From NCBI GenBank assembly GCA_036378535.1, contig DASUWH010000010.1, forward strand, positions 40,032-104,031: a DNA stretch of 64,000 bases, in the 5' to 3' direction. Positions within the stretch are counted from its first letter, which is position 1. Every line of letters begins with the position of its first letter. The notes beneath the pieces were generated by a model. That model searched no databases. It saw only the letters and a program-made list of their open reading frames with translations, and was not told the origin of the DNA. The position numbers and the translations under genes were made by a program. Origin of the DNA: Gp1-AA122 sp036378535. Lineage in GTDB: Bacteria > Acidobacteriota > Terriglobia > Terriglobales > Acidobacteriaceae. Positions 53,328-62,312 of this stretch are shown here, piece by piece.

Positions 53328-53810
53328 TTAGCTCTCTTCTTTTTCGTGCAGATGCTGGGCCAGGTAGTTCTCGATGCCCATTTCACTGATGGCGTGCAAC
53401 TGGGCTTCGAGCCAGTCAATGTGTTCTTCCTCGTCGGTAAGAATGCTCTCCAGTAGCTCGCGCGAGCCGTTGTCGCCCAGTTGCACACAGAGCGCGACCC
53501 CACGATTCAGGCGCTTGACCGCGTCGTATTCGACATTCAGATCGTTCTGCAGCTGGGCTTTCACGTTGGGCCCGATGTTGATTTTGAAGTAATCGCTCAT
53601 GTTAGGAGTGCCGTCGAGGTAGAGGATGCGCTCCATAAGCTTTTCGGCGTGGGTCATCTCCTCGATGGATTCTTTACGAGTATGCTTGGCCAGCTTCTCG
53701 TAACCCCAGTTTTCACACATCTCGGCATGAAGAAAGTATTGGTTGATGGCGGTGAGTTCGGCTTTCAGGACTTCATTCAGGACGGCGATGACTTTTGGAT
53801 CACCTTTCAT
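53328..53810 (-). CDS. bfr: bacterioferritin
   Basis: 160-residue iron-storage protein. Ferroxidase ligands are visible in LKAELTAINQYF, EEMTHAEKLMERILYLDG and TDEEEHIDWLEAQL. The haem-binding Met is in KLMERI near residue 52. The start MKGDPKVIAVLNEVL is typical. It stores iron and limits oxidative damage. Confidence 0.95.
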   Translation of the reverse strand: MKGDPKVIAVLNEVLKAELTAINQYFLHAEMCENWGYEKLAKHTRKESIEEMTHAEKLMERILYLDGTPNMSDYFKINIGPNVKAQLQNDLNVEYDAVKRLNRGVALCVQLGDNGSRELLESILTDEEEHIDWLEAQLHAISEMGIENYLAQHLHEKEES

Positions 53811-53971
53811 GAGAACCTCGGAGAAGAAGCGGTCGACAGTCAGCGCTCAGCAATCATCATTCAGCACCCTTCGCAACTGAATGCTGAGTGCCGACGGCCG
53901 ACTGCTGCGCCCGACAAATATAGCCGCTCCGCACGCCGTAAAACAAATTGTTGTCAGGGAAGATGAACGGT

Positions 53972-54790
53972 CTAGGAGATCGTTTCGGAGCCAGGCGACG
54001 GCGGAACGGGCGCGTCGGTCTTGGAGACTTGTCCTGCGCCTGCGGCCGCGGCCGCCGCTCGCGCGGGAGCCGTGTCGACGCCATCGAGAACTCGATGATG
54101 CAGGCAGTAGAGCGCCAGTTCAAGACGATCGGCCACGCCGAGTTTGTCGTAAACCTTGCGCAGGTAGTTCTTCACAACCTGTTCGGTAGTACCTACGCGG
54201 GTGGCGATTTCTTTGTTCTTCATGCCCTGCGTGACGCAGGAAACGATCAGGCTTTCCTTGGGTGTCAGTTGAACTTTGGGACGCGATCCGGCAGGGCGAG
54301 TAGCTTGTGTACGGTAGGCTTCGAGCACCCAATTAACGGCTTTGGTCTCCAGCCAGGGTTCGCCGTGAGCCACTTTGTGCAGGCAATCCACCAGCATCTC
54401 CGGCTCAACTTCACGGGAAACGATGCCATGAGCGCCGCGGCGGAAAAGTTCCAAAGTCATCTCTTCGTTGGGCGCTTCGGTTACAACGACTAACTTGACA
54501 GTCGGGGCCTGGCGCAGCATTTCCGCAACCGCGTCGGAAGGATTTTCGGTCAGCGCGGCCTCGAACATGACAATATCACTGGAAAATTTTTGGATGGCAG
54601 AAAGAGCTTGGGAATAAGTCTCGGCTTGTCCGACCACGCGGATGTCATCTTCCAGCGCAAAGATTTTGCGCAGTCCGGCGCGGAAAATCGCCTGGCTGTC
54701 GGCCAGGATCACGCGCACCGGGCTGGAGTTCCCTGCCCCGTCAACCGGCTTCTGGATGTTCTCTTCCACGTTCACCGGAATGCTTGCCAT
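53972..54790 (-). CDS. LuxR-type response regulator with altered phosphorylation site
   Basis: 272-residue regulator. The receiver domain (residues about 25-140) begins VRVILADSQAIFRAGL, and the DNA-binding domain is of LuxR/NarL type (LTPKESLIVSCVTQGMKNKEIA). In the third strand, where the phosphorylated Asp is expected, the sequence reads SDIVMFEAAL, with Glu in its place. It may therefore be active without phosphorylation. The C-terminus is Ala- and Pro-rich. It is adjacent to a PilZ gene on the same strand. Confidence 0.88.
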   Translation of the reverse strand: MASIPVNVEENIQKPVDGAGNSSPVRVILADSQAIFRAGLRKIFALEDDIRVVGQAETYSQALSAIQKFSSDIVMFEAALTENPSDAVAEMLRQAPTVKLVVVTEAPNEEMTLELFRRGAHGIVSREVEPEMLVDCLHKVAHGEPWLETKAVNWVLEAYRTQATRPAGSRPKVQLTPKESLIVSCVTQGMKNKEIATRVGTTEQVVKNYLRKVYDKLGVADRLELALYCLHHRVLDGVDTAPARAAAAAAGAGQVSKTDAPVPPSPGSETIS

Positions 54791-54805
54791 TGTTTCTCGC
54801 CCGCC

Positions 54806-55165
54806 TCAGCGCTCGAAATGGTACTCGTCGATGACCACGCCTACTCCGCGACGGCCCTCGCCTTCAAAATTTCGCACCACTCTACCCCGGCAATCGACGC
54901 GCACGTCTTTGTCGGAACCCACAACCTCAGCTGGAAAAGAAATGGTGAAATCTACCTTCGAGCCCACGGGCATATTCGTGTCCACCTGAAACATCACCCC
55001 ATTGGCGGAGATGTTCTGGGTCTCTGTGGCCTGGTCCCCGGATTCAGATTTGACCTCAACGGGCAGCTTGATGGGGAAGCGTGCCGCGCCCTGGACATCG
55101 GAATAGCGGCTGTGCCGTTCCTGATGCTCGGCGGAGTGTCCCTTATCCTTATGGTCGCGTGACAC
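54806..55165 (-). CDS. PilZ domain protein
   Basis: 119-residue protein made of one PilZ domain after a charged N-terminus. It has the second c-di-GMP motif NISANG near residue 52 and a RFPIKLPVEV strand, with arginines in RHSRYSDVQGAAR. It lies 15 nt upstream of the LuxR-type gene and probably shares its transcript, linking that regulator to c-di-GMP. Confidence 0.87.
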   Translation of the reverse strand: MSRDHKDKGHSAEHQERHSRYSDVQGAARFPIKLPVEVKSESGDQATETQNISANGVMFQVDTNMPVGSKVDFTISFPAEVVGSDKDVRVDCRGRVVRNFEGEGRRGVGVVIDEYHFER

Positions 55166-55416
55166 CGTTGTGACTAACCTTTCTTCCGGCCGCCGGGCTT
55201 ACCGGCTTCCCGCAAAGCGGCCATTGTTGGACATTACGATGGCAGCTTACACCGCTGTCAAATCAGGTGAAAGTTACCGAAGTCATGAACCTTGGGGAGG
55301 GAAGGGGCCGCGAATGAACAGGTTAGCGGCAGGTCGGGAGTCACAGACGAGAGCGCAGCTGCGCTTTTAGCATTCAGCAATCAGCACTCAGCAGTCAGCC
55401 AGGAAACGGAGTTGCC

Positions 55417-55775
55417 ATGGAGAACTTTCGCGATTTGCAGGGTTGGCATAAAGCTCATCAGATCACGCTATCGGCCTACCGTGTTCCAGCTAAGTTTCCG
55501 CGGGCGGAAATCTACGGGTTGACAACGGCGTTCGGTTTCGGTTGCTGCCAACATAGCCGAGGGTTGTGGGAAGCATGGCAATGCCGAGTTTCAGCGGTTT
55601 CTGAACATCCGCCACGGGCTCAGCGAGCGAACTGGAATATCACTTTCTGCTATCCCACGATTTGGGACTTTTATCGGACCTCGAGCACAGACAGCCAGAT
55701 ACCGCTGTCACCGAGGTTAAGCGAATGCTTGCCTCACTGATCCGCAGCATAGAAGCAGAACGTTTTGCGGTCTGA
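55417..55775 (+). pseudogene. broken four-helix-bundle protein gene (23S rRNA intervening-sequence protein family)
   Basis: The first 35 codons read MENFRDLQGWHKAHQITLSAYR...AEIYGLT, the usual start of this family. After this the frame is lost: NAEFQRFL and, in another frame, SELEYHFLLSHDLGLLS...VTEVKRMLASLIRSIEAE restore the family C-terminus. Thus at least two frameshifts separate the parts. Short heptamer repeats (CAGCATTCAG type) surround it on both sides. Confidence 0.8.
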
Positions 55776-55805
55776 ATGCTGAGTGCTGAATGCTAAGTGC
55801 TGCCT

Positions 55806-57203
55806 TCAAAATTTCGTTACTTCCGTAAAGTTAAAATCCCTCACCTTCATGGGTGGAACGACCATATCGAAAGACTCTTCGCCGCTGGCGCGCACCGGGA
55901 TGCCCATCTCTTCTACATTCGAGAGCATATGCAACAGGCTCTCGTTGAAGCGGAAATTCAGCACACCCTGCCTCAGCTTTCCGTCTTCTATGTAGAAGGT
56001 GCCGTCACGGGTCATGCCGGTCAAGATCTTCTCGTAGGGGTCCACCTCGCGGATATACCAAAGGCGAGTGACCAACACACCGCGTTCGGTGGACGCGATC
56101 ATCTGGTCGACGCTTTTCGGCTGGGCGGGACCGCTGAAGACGATATTCATCGGCGCTTCGCCAATTTCATTCGGTAGCGGGAAGCCATGACCCGTGGGTT
56201 CGATGGGGCCAACGCTCGGTTTATATTCGGAGCGGCCCATTTTTGCAGCGGTGCCCCGCGCATATACCAGACGCTTGACCACACCGTTCTCAACCAGGGG
56301 AACGCGGTGACGACGCACTCCCTCGCCGTCGAAGGGCGCTCCGGACTGCAAGGGGTGAGCCACGTCGTCGGTTATGTTTATATTCTCGCCGAAAATTCTT
56401 TTTCCAATGCGATTGTTCAGGAAAGAACGCTGATCCAGAATGGCGAGGCCCCCGAAGTCGTAAAACATGAAGCCGACGATGTCGAGAACGGCGGCGGGTT
56501 CGAGGATAACTGTGTACTTACCCGCCTGAATTTCGCGCGGATCAGCCGATTCTGTGGCTTTGCGTGCTGCAGTCTCGGCTAAAAGCTCAGGATTAAGGTC
56601 GGCGACGTTGGGGGAATTGGCCTTCTGCCAACCCGATGAATTTGCCGCCAACATGGTAATAGAAATGTCCGAAGAGGTTTGCGTGTGCCAGTCCGCAACC
56701 CCGCGGGAATTAAAAATGCCTTCGATGCTGTTGGAGGTGGCGAAAATACCAGCAGCCGTGAGTTCACGTCGGCGCGCAATGCTGACCATCTTTCCGACCG
56801 CTTGCGCACGATCGTCCGGGGTGATGGCTGCGGTCTGGGCAAAGTGACGTGAAGGCACCCTCGGCGGCAGCTCAGCCGCGTTGCCCTGCACCTCCGCGGG
56901 AGCCGGCATCGGCAGCAGGTCCGGATCAGGTTGCTGAACCTGGGCCAACGCTTCAGAAGCCTGAACTACCTGCTTCAGACTGGCCTCATCGAACTTGTTG
57001 GTAGTGGCGCGGGCCGTGCGGCCACTGAAGGTTGTGCGGATAGAAATGCCGTAATGCTCTTCCGCCATATTCTGGTGAATGGTGTTGTTGGCAAACCGAG
57101 TCAGCGCGGTGTGGCCGCCGTAGAAAATAGCTTCCACCTCATCGGCCTTCGAATAGGCCTTAAGCTTGGAGAAAATGTCGGCGGCCTGGTCTTTACTTAT
57201 CAT
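55806..57203 (-). CDS. tldE: TldE/PmbA-like protease subunit
   Basis: 465-residue non-catalytic partner of TldD. Family stretches include NSIEGIFNSRGVADWHTQTS, VGFMFYDFGGLAILDQRSFL and SGAPFDGEGVRRHRVPLVENG. There is no HExxxH motif, as expected for TldE. TldD/TldE process peptides such as microcin precursors and antitoxins. It is 109 nt downstream of tldD. Confidence 0.92.
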   Translation of the reverse strand: MISKDQAADIFSKLKAYSKADEVEAIFYGGHTALTRFANNTIHQNMAEEHYGISIRTTFSGRTARATTNKFDEASLKQVVQASEALAQVQQPDPDLLPMPAPAEVQGNAAELPPRVPSRHFAQTAAITPDDRAQAVGKMVSIARRRELTAAGIFATSNSIEGIFNSRGVADWHTQTSSDISITMLAANSSGWQKANSPNVADLNPELLAETAARKATESADPREIQAGKYTVILEPAAVLDIVGFMFYDFGGLAILDQRSFLNNRIGKRIFGENINITDDVAHPLQSGAPFDGEGVRRHRVPLVENGVVKRLVYARGTAAKMGRSEYKPSVGPIEPTGHGFPLPNEIGEAPMNIVFSGPAQPKSVDQMIASTERGVLVTRLWYIREVDPYEKILTGMTRDGTFYIEDGKLRQGVLNFRFNESLLHMLSNVEEMGIPVRASGEESFDMVVPPMKVRDFNFTEVTKF

Positions 57204-57312
57204 TCAGCTTTCAGCAACAGCAGTTATCTATCAGCATTTAGCCGGAAGCAGCCTGCCCGATGGAGTGAAACGCCAGCACAGAACTTGCAGCGCTAAATGC
57301 TAACGCCAAGTG

Positions 57313-58782
57313 CTAAGTGCTCCCTTTATACGCGCTGCCTACCTTAATATTGCGGAACCTTGCCGGAGCGGCGCCGTGACCCGTGCCCATCACCTGCTGG
57401 GGTTGGCCTTTGCCGCAATTCGGAGTGCCCCAGAGGGTCCACTCATCTTTCGAGCAGATCGCATCCATCGAGTTCCAGAACTCGGTCGTAATGCCGGAAT
57501 ACGAAGGGTTCTTCAGCATGCGCACCCGCTTGCCGTTCTTGATTTCCCAACCGATTTCGCAACCGAACTGGAAGTTGTAGCGCTTGTCATCGATCGACCA
57601 GGATTTGTTGGTCTGCATGAGAATGCCGTGATCGGTTGAGGCAATCAGTTGTTCCAGGGTGAGGGGATCGTCGCCCGGCAAAATGCTGACGTTCGTCATG
57701 CGGATAATGGGCAGCCGATTCCAGCCTTCGGCACGCAAGGTTCCACCCGAACGGTTCGCACCGATAGCGTGAGCCGTATCGCGTGAAGTCAGATAGCCGG
57801 TGAAGAGACCATTCGTGATGATAGGAGTGCATTGCGCGGCGACTCCCTCGTCATCGAAGGCGAAGGTTCCCAGACCGGGTCCGTGCTCCTGGCGCGCGTC
57901 AGCCACGACGTTTACGAGGTGGCTGCCGTACTGAAGCTTACGCAGCTTCTCGAGAGTGAGAAAAGAGGTACCGGCGAAATTGGCTTCCATTCCCAGAACA
58001 CGGTCGAGCTCGATGGGATGTCCAATAGACTCGTGAATCTGCAGGCCAAGTTGCGAGCTTTCGAGGATGATAGTGAATGTGCCCTCTGGGCACTGTTCCG
58101 CGCTATGCAGCGCCACGCATTCTTCGGCAACCCGCCGCGCATTTTCGACCAGCTTCAATTCCTGGATGAGTTCATAACCCTTGTTCTGCCATTGGCCACC
58201 GAAAGAGCTGGGATAAGAGCGCTTCTGAATTTCATTTCCCGCAAAGGAATAGGCGGCGTAGCCGGTTCCGGTCGAGTACTTGGTCTGATGAATCTGACTG
58301 CCTTCGGAGGAGGCAAACCATTGCTCCTCGCGATGGAAATTCATGCTGGTTTCGGCGAGGGTAATACCTTTCACCGAGCGCAGTTCCTGATCAACCTGGG
58401 ACAACAGAGCCAGGTTTTGTTCGATTGGGATTGAAAATGGATCAATCTGGCAGGGGGTCGTCCACTCGGCAATATGGGGCTTTTCCGGCGCCAGGCGCAC
58501 GGCGTCTTGCTTGACCTTCGCGGATGCTTTCGCGATGGCGACGGCACGGGCGGCAGTCTCTTCAACGGCACTGCGGGCTAGATTGTCGGAGGCGGCGAAA
58601 CCCCAGGCGCCGTCGGCAACGACGCGAATGCCAATTCCCAGGGAAGCTGCGTCGGAGGCGCCGGCGACTTTGCCATTTTTCGTGGCCAGAGCCCGACTGC
58701 GATCCTCAACTACGCGCGCGTCGGCATACGATGCACCCCGTAGGGCGGCAACGTTCAGCGCCCATTCCGCGAACTGTTTCAT
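57313..58782 (-). CDS. tldD: TldD metalloprotease
   Basis: 489-residue metalloprotease with the zinc motif HESIGHPIE (HExxxH) near residue 250. It has the family C-terminus region RTDLxI-like (RLPIIRMTNVSILPGDDPLTLEQLI). The start at 58782 (MKQFAEWALNVAALRG) is the family start; the frame extends to 58860 through a non-homologous segment. With TldE it forms a heterodimer that cuts unfolded small peptides. Confidence 0.93.
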   Translation of the reverse strand: MKQFAEWALNVAALRGASYADARVVEDRSRALATKNGKVAGASDAASLGIGIRVVADGAWGFAASDNLARSAVEETAARAVAIAKASAKVKQDAVRLAPEKPHIAEWTTPCQIDPFSIPIEQNLALLSQVDQELRSVKGITLAETSMNFHREEQWFASSEGSQIHQTKYSTGTGYAAYSFAGNEIQKRSYPSSFGGQWQNKGYELIQELKLVENARRVAEECVALHSAEQCPEGTFTIILESSQLGLQIHESIGHPIELDRVLGMEANFAGTSFLTLEKLRKLQYGSHLVNVVADARQEHGPGLGTFAFDDEGVAAQCTPIITNGLFTGYLTSRDTAHAIGANRSGGTLRAEGWNRLPIIRMTNVSILPGDDPLTLEQLIASTDHGILMQTNKSWSIDDKRYNFQFGCEIGWEIKNGKRVRMLKNPSYSGITTEFWNSMDAICSKDEWTLWGTPNCGKGQPQQVMGTGHGAAPARFRNIKVGSAYKGST

Positions 58783-58946
58783 GTCGGCTGTCGGTCCTTG
58801 GTTGTTGGTCGTTGGCGCGTCAGCCAATTGGTCCAGCCACGAACACGACCAGAAGAACAACTAAAACAGGCTCTTCAGAAATCTATCATAGGAGGCGGTT
58901 GTAGATGAGGTGAGTTCCGCGTTTATTTGCAAGAGGATACGAAACC

Positions 58947-58985
58947 TTGTCGAGATGGTAGATATGGAGTATAATTTCTCCATAT
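58947..58985 (+). promoter_or_regulatory. promoter with -10 box inside a palindromic operator (toxin-antitoxin)
   Basis: TTGTCG (58947-58952), 17-nt spacer, TATAAT (58970-58975). The -10 lies in the middle of a perfect palindrome: ATATGGAG (58962-58969), TATAATTT, CTCCATAT (58978-58985). Binding of the antitoxin there would block the promoter. The predicted transcript start is only about 9 nt before ATG 58991. Confidence 0.75.
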
Positions 58986-58990
58986 TTGGA

Positions 58991-59425
58991 ATGTCGACGC
59001 AGACCACGCATTTAGCGGGAATTCCGTGGGATCATGCCGCTGATCTCTCCAGCCGGGCGGTGCAGGCACGCTTAAGTCCGGCCGCGACGCGGGCATTTTT
59101 TCGCATCGCTCGAGCCTGGAAACTTCGCGATGAAGACGCGCGCGCGCTACTGGGAGGAATTTCTAACGGCGCGTTTTATAACCTCAAGCGGCGGCCGAGC
59201 AAAAATCTCGATCAGGATCGGCTAACACGCATTTCCCTGCTGGTTGGAATTTTCAAAGCTGCGAACATTCTGTACAGCCGAAAACTGGCGGACGCATGGG
59301 TACAGCTTGCGAATGCCAACCCGATGTTCGGCGGAACGCCCCCGCTGGCATACATGCTAAAGGGTGGTTTGCCGGCGATGGTGCGAGTACGGCAGTTGTT
59401 GGACGCGCGGCGGGGTGGGTTGTAG
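58991..59425 (+). CDS. ParS/Xre/MbcA-type antitoxin (DUF2384)
   Basis: 144-residue antitoxin. The N-terminal HTH-like helices (AATRAFFRIARAWKLRDEDARALLGG) are followed by the DUF2384 domain (ILYSRKLADAWVQLANANPMFGG and the MLKGGLPAMVRVRQLLDARR end). Start 58991 is chosen because the promoter lies just upstream; earlier in-frame ATGs are within or before the promoter. It should neutralise the RES toxin encoded next. Confidence 0.88.
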   Translation: MSTQTTHLAGIPWDHAADLSSRAVQARLSPAATRAFFRIARAWKLRDEDARALLGGISNGAFYNLKRRPSKNLDQDRLTRISLLVGIFKAANILYSRKLADAWVQLANANPMFGGTPPLAYMLKGGLPAMVRVRQLLDARRGGL

Positions 59426-59556
59426 CAGTAGCGCCCCTGACCACGTAGGCCCGGACGCCTCGTCAGGGCGGGCGAGCGAAGCTCGCCTGGAGCTCGGGGC
59501 AGGTGCGCCACAGGTGATCCGCGCCGTCTTCGCGGGCTCCGAATTAAATATCCCCT
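59426..59556. repeat. GC-rich repeat between antitoxin and toxin
   Basis: 131 nt with GCGCCCCTGA, several GGGCG/CGCCC hairpins (GGGCGAGCGAAGCTCGCC) and no frame. Xre-RES pairs usually touch or overlap, so a repeat insertion may have separated them. Confidence 0.5.
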
Positions 59557-60252
59557 ATGCTTCCGCGACTCACTCAGGTTCATCAGGATGACACGCATCG
59601 GCTGATTCCGGCCAAGTACGCGGAACGGGAACAAAGCGTGCTGCGGCGCATCGCGCGCGACGAGCGCGAAGTTCACGACTTGTTTGAACTGGACAGCGCC
59701 ACCAACGAGCGCCTGCTCGGAGAAAGCAACCTTCTGCCCGGAATCACGGTACATGAACTGGTGTTCGGCGTGCCGCATTATCACATCGTGAATGCGGCGT
59801 TCACGCATGCGCAGCCGAACGGCAGCCGCTTCAATGGCCCCGAGCGTGGCGCCTGGTATGCGGGATTTGCACTGGAGACCGCACAAGCTGAGGTCGCGTA
59901 TCACTTTGGCGAGGAACTGCGAGAGATACCCTCATGGCAGGCGCCCGAGACCCGTGCCTACCGCGACTATCTCGCCGATTTCCGTGGAGAATTTCACGAC
60001 ATTCGCAGCGATGAGCGTCATTCCGCCTGCCTCGATCCCAAGAGCTATCGTGAGTCGCAGCGCCTGGCGCGGGAACTACTGAACCAGGGCTCGGCCGGCA
60101 TTATCTATCCCAGCGTGCGACATCCGAGCGGAACCTGCATTGGGTGCTTTCGCCCTGCGTTAGTCACGAATGTGCGCGAAGGCGGATTGACCAGCATCAG
60201 CTTCCCCAGTCCCAACACCGTGCCTGCGATTCACGTGGCAGAGAAGCTGTGA
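59557..60252 (+). CDS. RES-domain toxin
   Basis: 231-residue RES toxin, a fold related to ADP-ribosyltransferases that degrades or uses NAD+. Typical motifs: THRLIPAKY with Arg near residue 14, GSRFNGPERGAWYAGFALE near 89, and AGIIYPSVRHPSGTCIGCF. The catalytic residues appear to be intact. No good ribosome site is seen before ATG 59557. It has an extra N-terminal segment compared with the shortest members. Confidence 0.88.
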   Translation: MLPRLTQVHQDDTHRLIPAKYAEREQSVLRRIARDEREVHDLFELDSATNERLLGESNLLPGITVHELVFGVPHYHIVNAAFTHAQPNGSRFNGPERGAWYAGFALETAQAEVAYHFGEELREIPSWQAPETRAYRDYLADFRGEFHDIRSDERHSACLDPKSYRESQRLARELLNQGSAGIIYPSVRHPSGTCIGCFRPALVTNVREGGLTSISFPSPNTVPAIHVAEKL

Positions 60253-60470
60253 AGAGCAGCAAACAGCTTTCAGCTTTCAGTAGATGACCGCTGGGCTTGG
60301 CCGCTCGGCTGGGACTCTGGATAGGATTGTTGAGTCATTTGAATGCTGAATGCTGAGTGCTGGTTCTCCTCACCGACGCCTGTGATGTCAGACACTGACC
60401 CGCGGCTCATTCCAGAATTCAATAGAACTACCGCGCCGGCGGAGGATTCCGTCTGGCCAAGGAGACACGC

Positions 60471-61613
60471 ATGAGCACGCTCGTACTCGATAAGAAAGCC
60501 GATCTGGCCGGGCCAGGGATCGGCGATTATGCCGAGCTGGAAAAAATTCTGCCTTCCGACTACCGTTCGCTGCTCAGCCCAAAAGAGACGCAGCGCGCCA
60601 TTTTTCAGATAAAGCGCTACATCGAAGACAATCTTTGCCGCGAACTGAATTTAATGATGGTGGAAGTACCGCTCATTGTGGATGTCGAAAGCGGCGTCAA
60701 TGACATGCTAGACCGCGATGGCTCCCGCACCCCGATCCAGTTCCACATCTCCAACGACCGCGATCGGCACCCCCTCGACGCCCAGGTCGTGCAAGCCGCC
60801 ACCAAGTGGAAACGGGTGGCGCTCAAGCAGTTCGAGTGCAAGATGGGCGAGGGCATCTGCACGGATATGCGCGCCGTGCGCAAAGATTATTTTCTCGACC
60901 ATGATCACTCCGTCTATGTTGACCAGTGGGACTGGGAGCGTGTCATTACGGCCGAGCAGCGGAATCTGGACTTTCTGAAAGCAATTATCTGTAAGATCTG
61001 GAAGGTCATCGTCGGCGCGGAGAAGTATGCCCAGGAATTATTCCCCAGACTGAAGGACTTCCGCTATCCCGACCTGCCTGAAAAGCTCGAGTTCTTCCAT
61101 GCCGAGCAGATTCTGGAGATGTATCCAGACCTCCCGCGCAAGCAGCGGGAAACGCAGATCCTCCAGAAGCATCCCGCAATCTTCATCATCGGAATCGGTT
61201 GGCCGCTCAAGGACGGCTACCCGCACGAGATGCGCGCGGCCGACTATGATGATTGGGTCACCGACACGCATGACGAGACCGGCCGCGACACCCATGGCCT
61301 CAATGGCGACATCCTGGTGTGGAACCACGTCACCCAGCGTCGCCATGAGCTGACCTCAATGGGCATTCGGGTCACCAAACAGACCCTGCGCAAACAACTG
61401 GAGCTGTCAAAACAGCTGGATTTCCTGAAACTGCCCTATCATCAGGCGATTTTGAACGATCAGATTCCGCTCTCCATCGGCGGCGGAATAGGACAGTCGC
61501 GCACGTTGATGCTGCTCTTACGAAAAGCTCACCTGGGCGAAGTCAGCGTGACGGTATGGCCCAAAATCCTCAAAGAGATGTGCGCGCGCAAGCACATCTT
61601 TGTATTGGAATAA
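60471..61613 (+). CDS. asnA: aspartate-ammonia ligase (asparagine synthetase A)
   Basis: 380-residue class II aminoacyl-tRNA-synthetase-like enzyme that makes asparagine from aspartate, ammonia and ATP. Motifs include PLIVDVESGVNDMLDRDGSR, QWDWERVI and the ATP-site PLSIGGGIGQSRTLML. AAGGAGA precedes ATG 60471. It is longer than the E. coli form (about 330 residues), with an N-terminal extension and inner loops. Confidence 0.93.
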   Translation: MSTLVLDKKADLAGPGIGDYAELEKILPSDYRSLLSPKETQRAIFQIKRYIEDNLCRELNLMMVEVPLIVDVESGVNDMLDRDGSRTPIQFHISNDRDRHPLDAQVVQAATKWKRVALKQFECKMGEGICTDMRAVRKDYFLDHDHSVYVDQWDWERVITAEQRNLDFLKAIICKIWKVIVGAEKYAQELFPRLKDFRYPDLPEKLEFFHAEQILEMYPDLPRKQRETQILQKHPAIFIIGIGWPLKDGYPHEMRAADYDDWVTDTHDETGRDTHGLNGDILVWNHVTQRRHELTSMGIRVTKQTLRKQLELSKQLDFLKLPYHQAILNDQIPLSIGGGIGQSRTLMLLLRKAHLGEVSVTVWPKILKEMCARKHIFVLE

Positions 61614-61833
61614 GGTATTGGAATAAGCGACAGAAAGCTTACCCCACGAATGTCCGCGAAGACTTCCCCACAGGGCGCCTTCGTGTGCTTGTAGTGGTTC
61701 GCTGCTGAGTTCTGTAGTGCGACCGCTCACCTTGCGGTTCTTCCTCCCGGCCCATAGAATCGATATCAGGCTGGACGGTCTGAAGCGCCGCCCAGATTCA
61801 CTGGACTCCGCAGCTTCCCAGCACGATGTCGCC

Positions 61834-61923
61834 GGAGAGATGGCCGAGTGGCTGAAGGCGCACGCTTGGAAAGCGTGTTTACTCGAAAGGGTAACGTGGG
61901 TTCGAATCCCACTCTCTCCGCCA
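61834..61923 (+). tRNA. tRNA-Ser(GGA)
   Basis: 90 nt with acceptor stem GGAGAGA / TCTCTCC, discriminator G and encoded CCA. The anticodon loop TTGGAAA gives anticodon GGA at 61868-61870, flanked by the stem CACGC/GCGTG. The long variable arm (TTTACTCGAAAGGGTAA) and the T loop GTTCGAATC are typical of tRNA-Ser. Confidence 0.96.
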
Positions 61924-61994
61924 GATTTATTCTGAAGGACTTAGAGCAGATTTCCAAGCGGTTACCTTAAGCGGCCACCGCGATATTCAGGAAA

Positions 61995-62291
61995 TCACGA
62001 CCGACTCGGTATTAGCCTACCGGAGCTAATGCCCACTCCGCGCCAAAAGCCCGAAGTGATGCTCGAAAGGAGAGAGTTGCCCGTAGAGGCATAGAACTGC
62101 TGGAGGGTGTAACGGTAGCCAGCTGAAGTCTTCGAGGACTTCGTAGCAACGTTCCCCAGGTATTTGTCCATAGCCTTATCCAGCATCAACTCACCGGGCT
62201 TCATCACGGGTTTCAGCTGTTCCTCACAGGTTCCCCGAAAGAACAATAACTTTGGGGAGGCTGCTTTTCGCTCAAAACGCCGACGCGCCAA
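61995..62291 (-). pseudogene. remnant of a tyrosine recombinase (integrase), N-terminal part
   Basis: 98 codons with ARRRFERKAA at the start and LDKAMDKYLGNVATKSSKTSAGYRYTLQQF, which resembles the N-terminal SAM-like core-binding domain of phage-type integrases. The catalytic domain is missing. It lies 72 nt from the 3' end of tRNA-Ser, a usual attachment site for integrative elements. Confidence 0.6.
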
Positions 62292-62312
62292 TTTACATCC
62301 CCGTTGCCAAGA

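Noticed and set aside
53132..53389. 85-codon frame over the 80-bp repeat
   Set aside because: It contains a translated copy of the same repeat found in another frame at 53073 and overlaps the bacterioferritin gene.
61766..61957. Minus-strand frame reading AERVGFEPTLPF and SKRAPSATRPSL
   Set aside because: It is the antisense of the tRNA-Ser gene, a well-known false protein in annotations.
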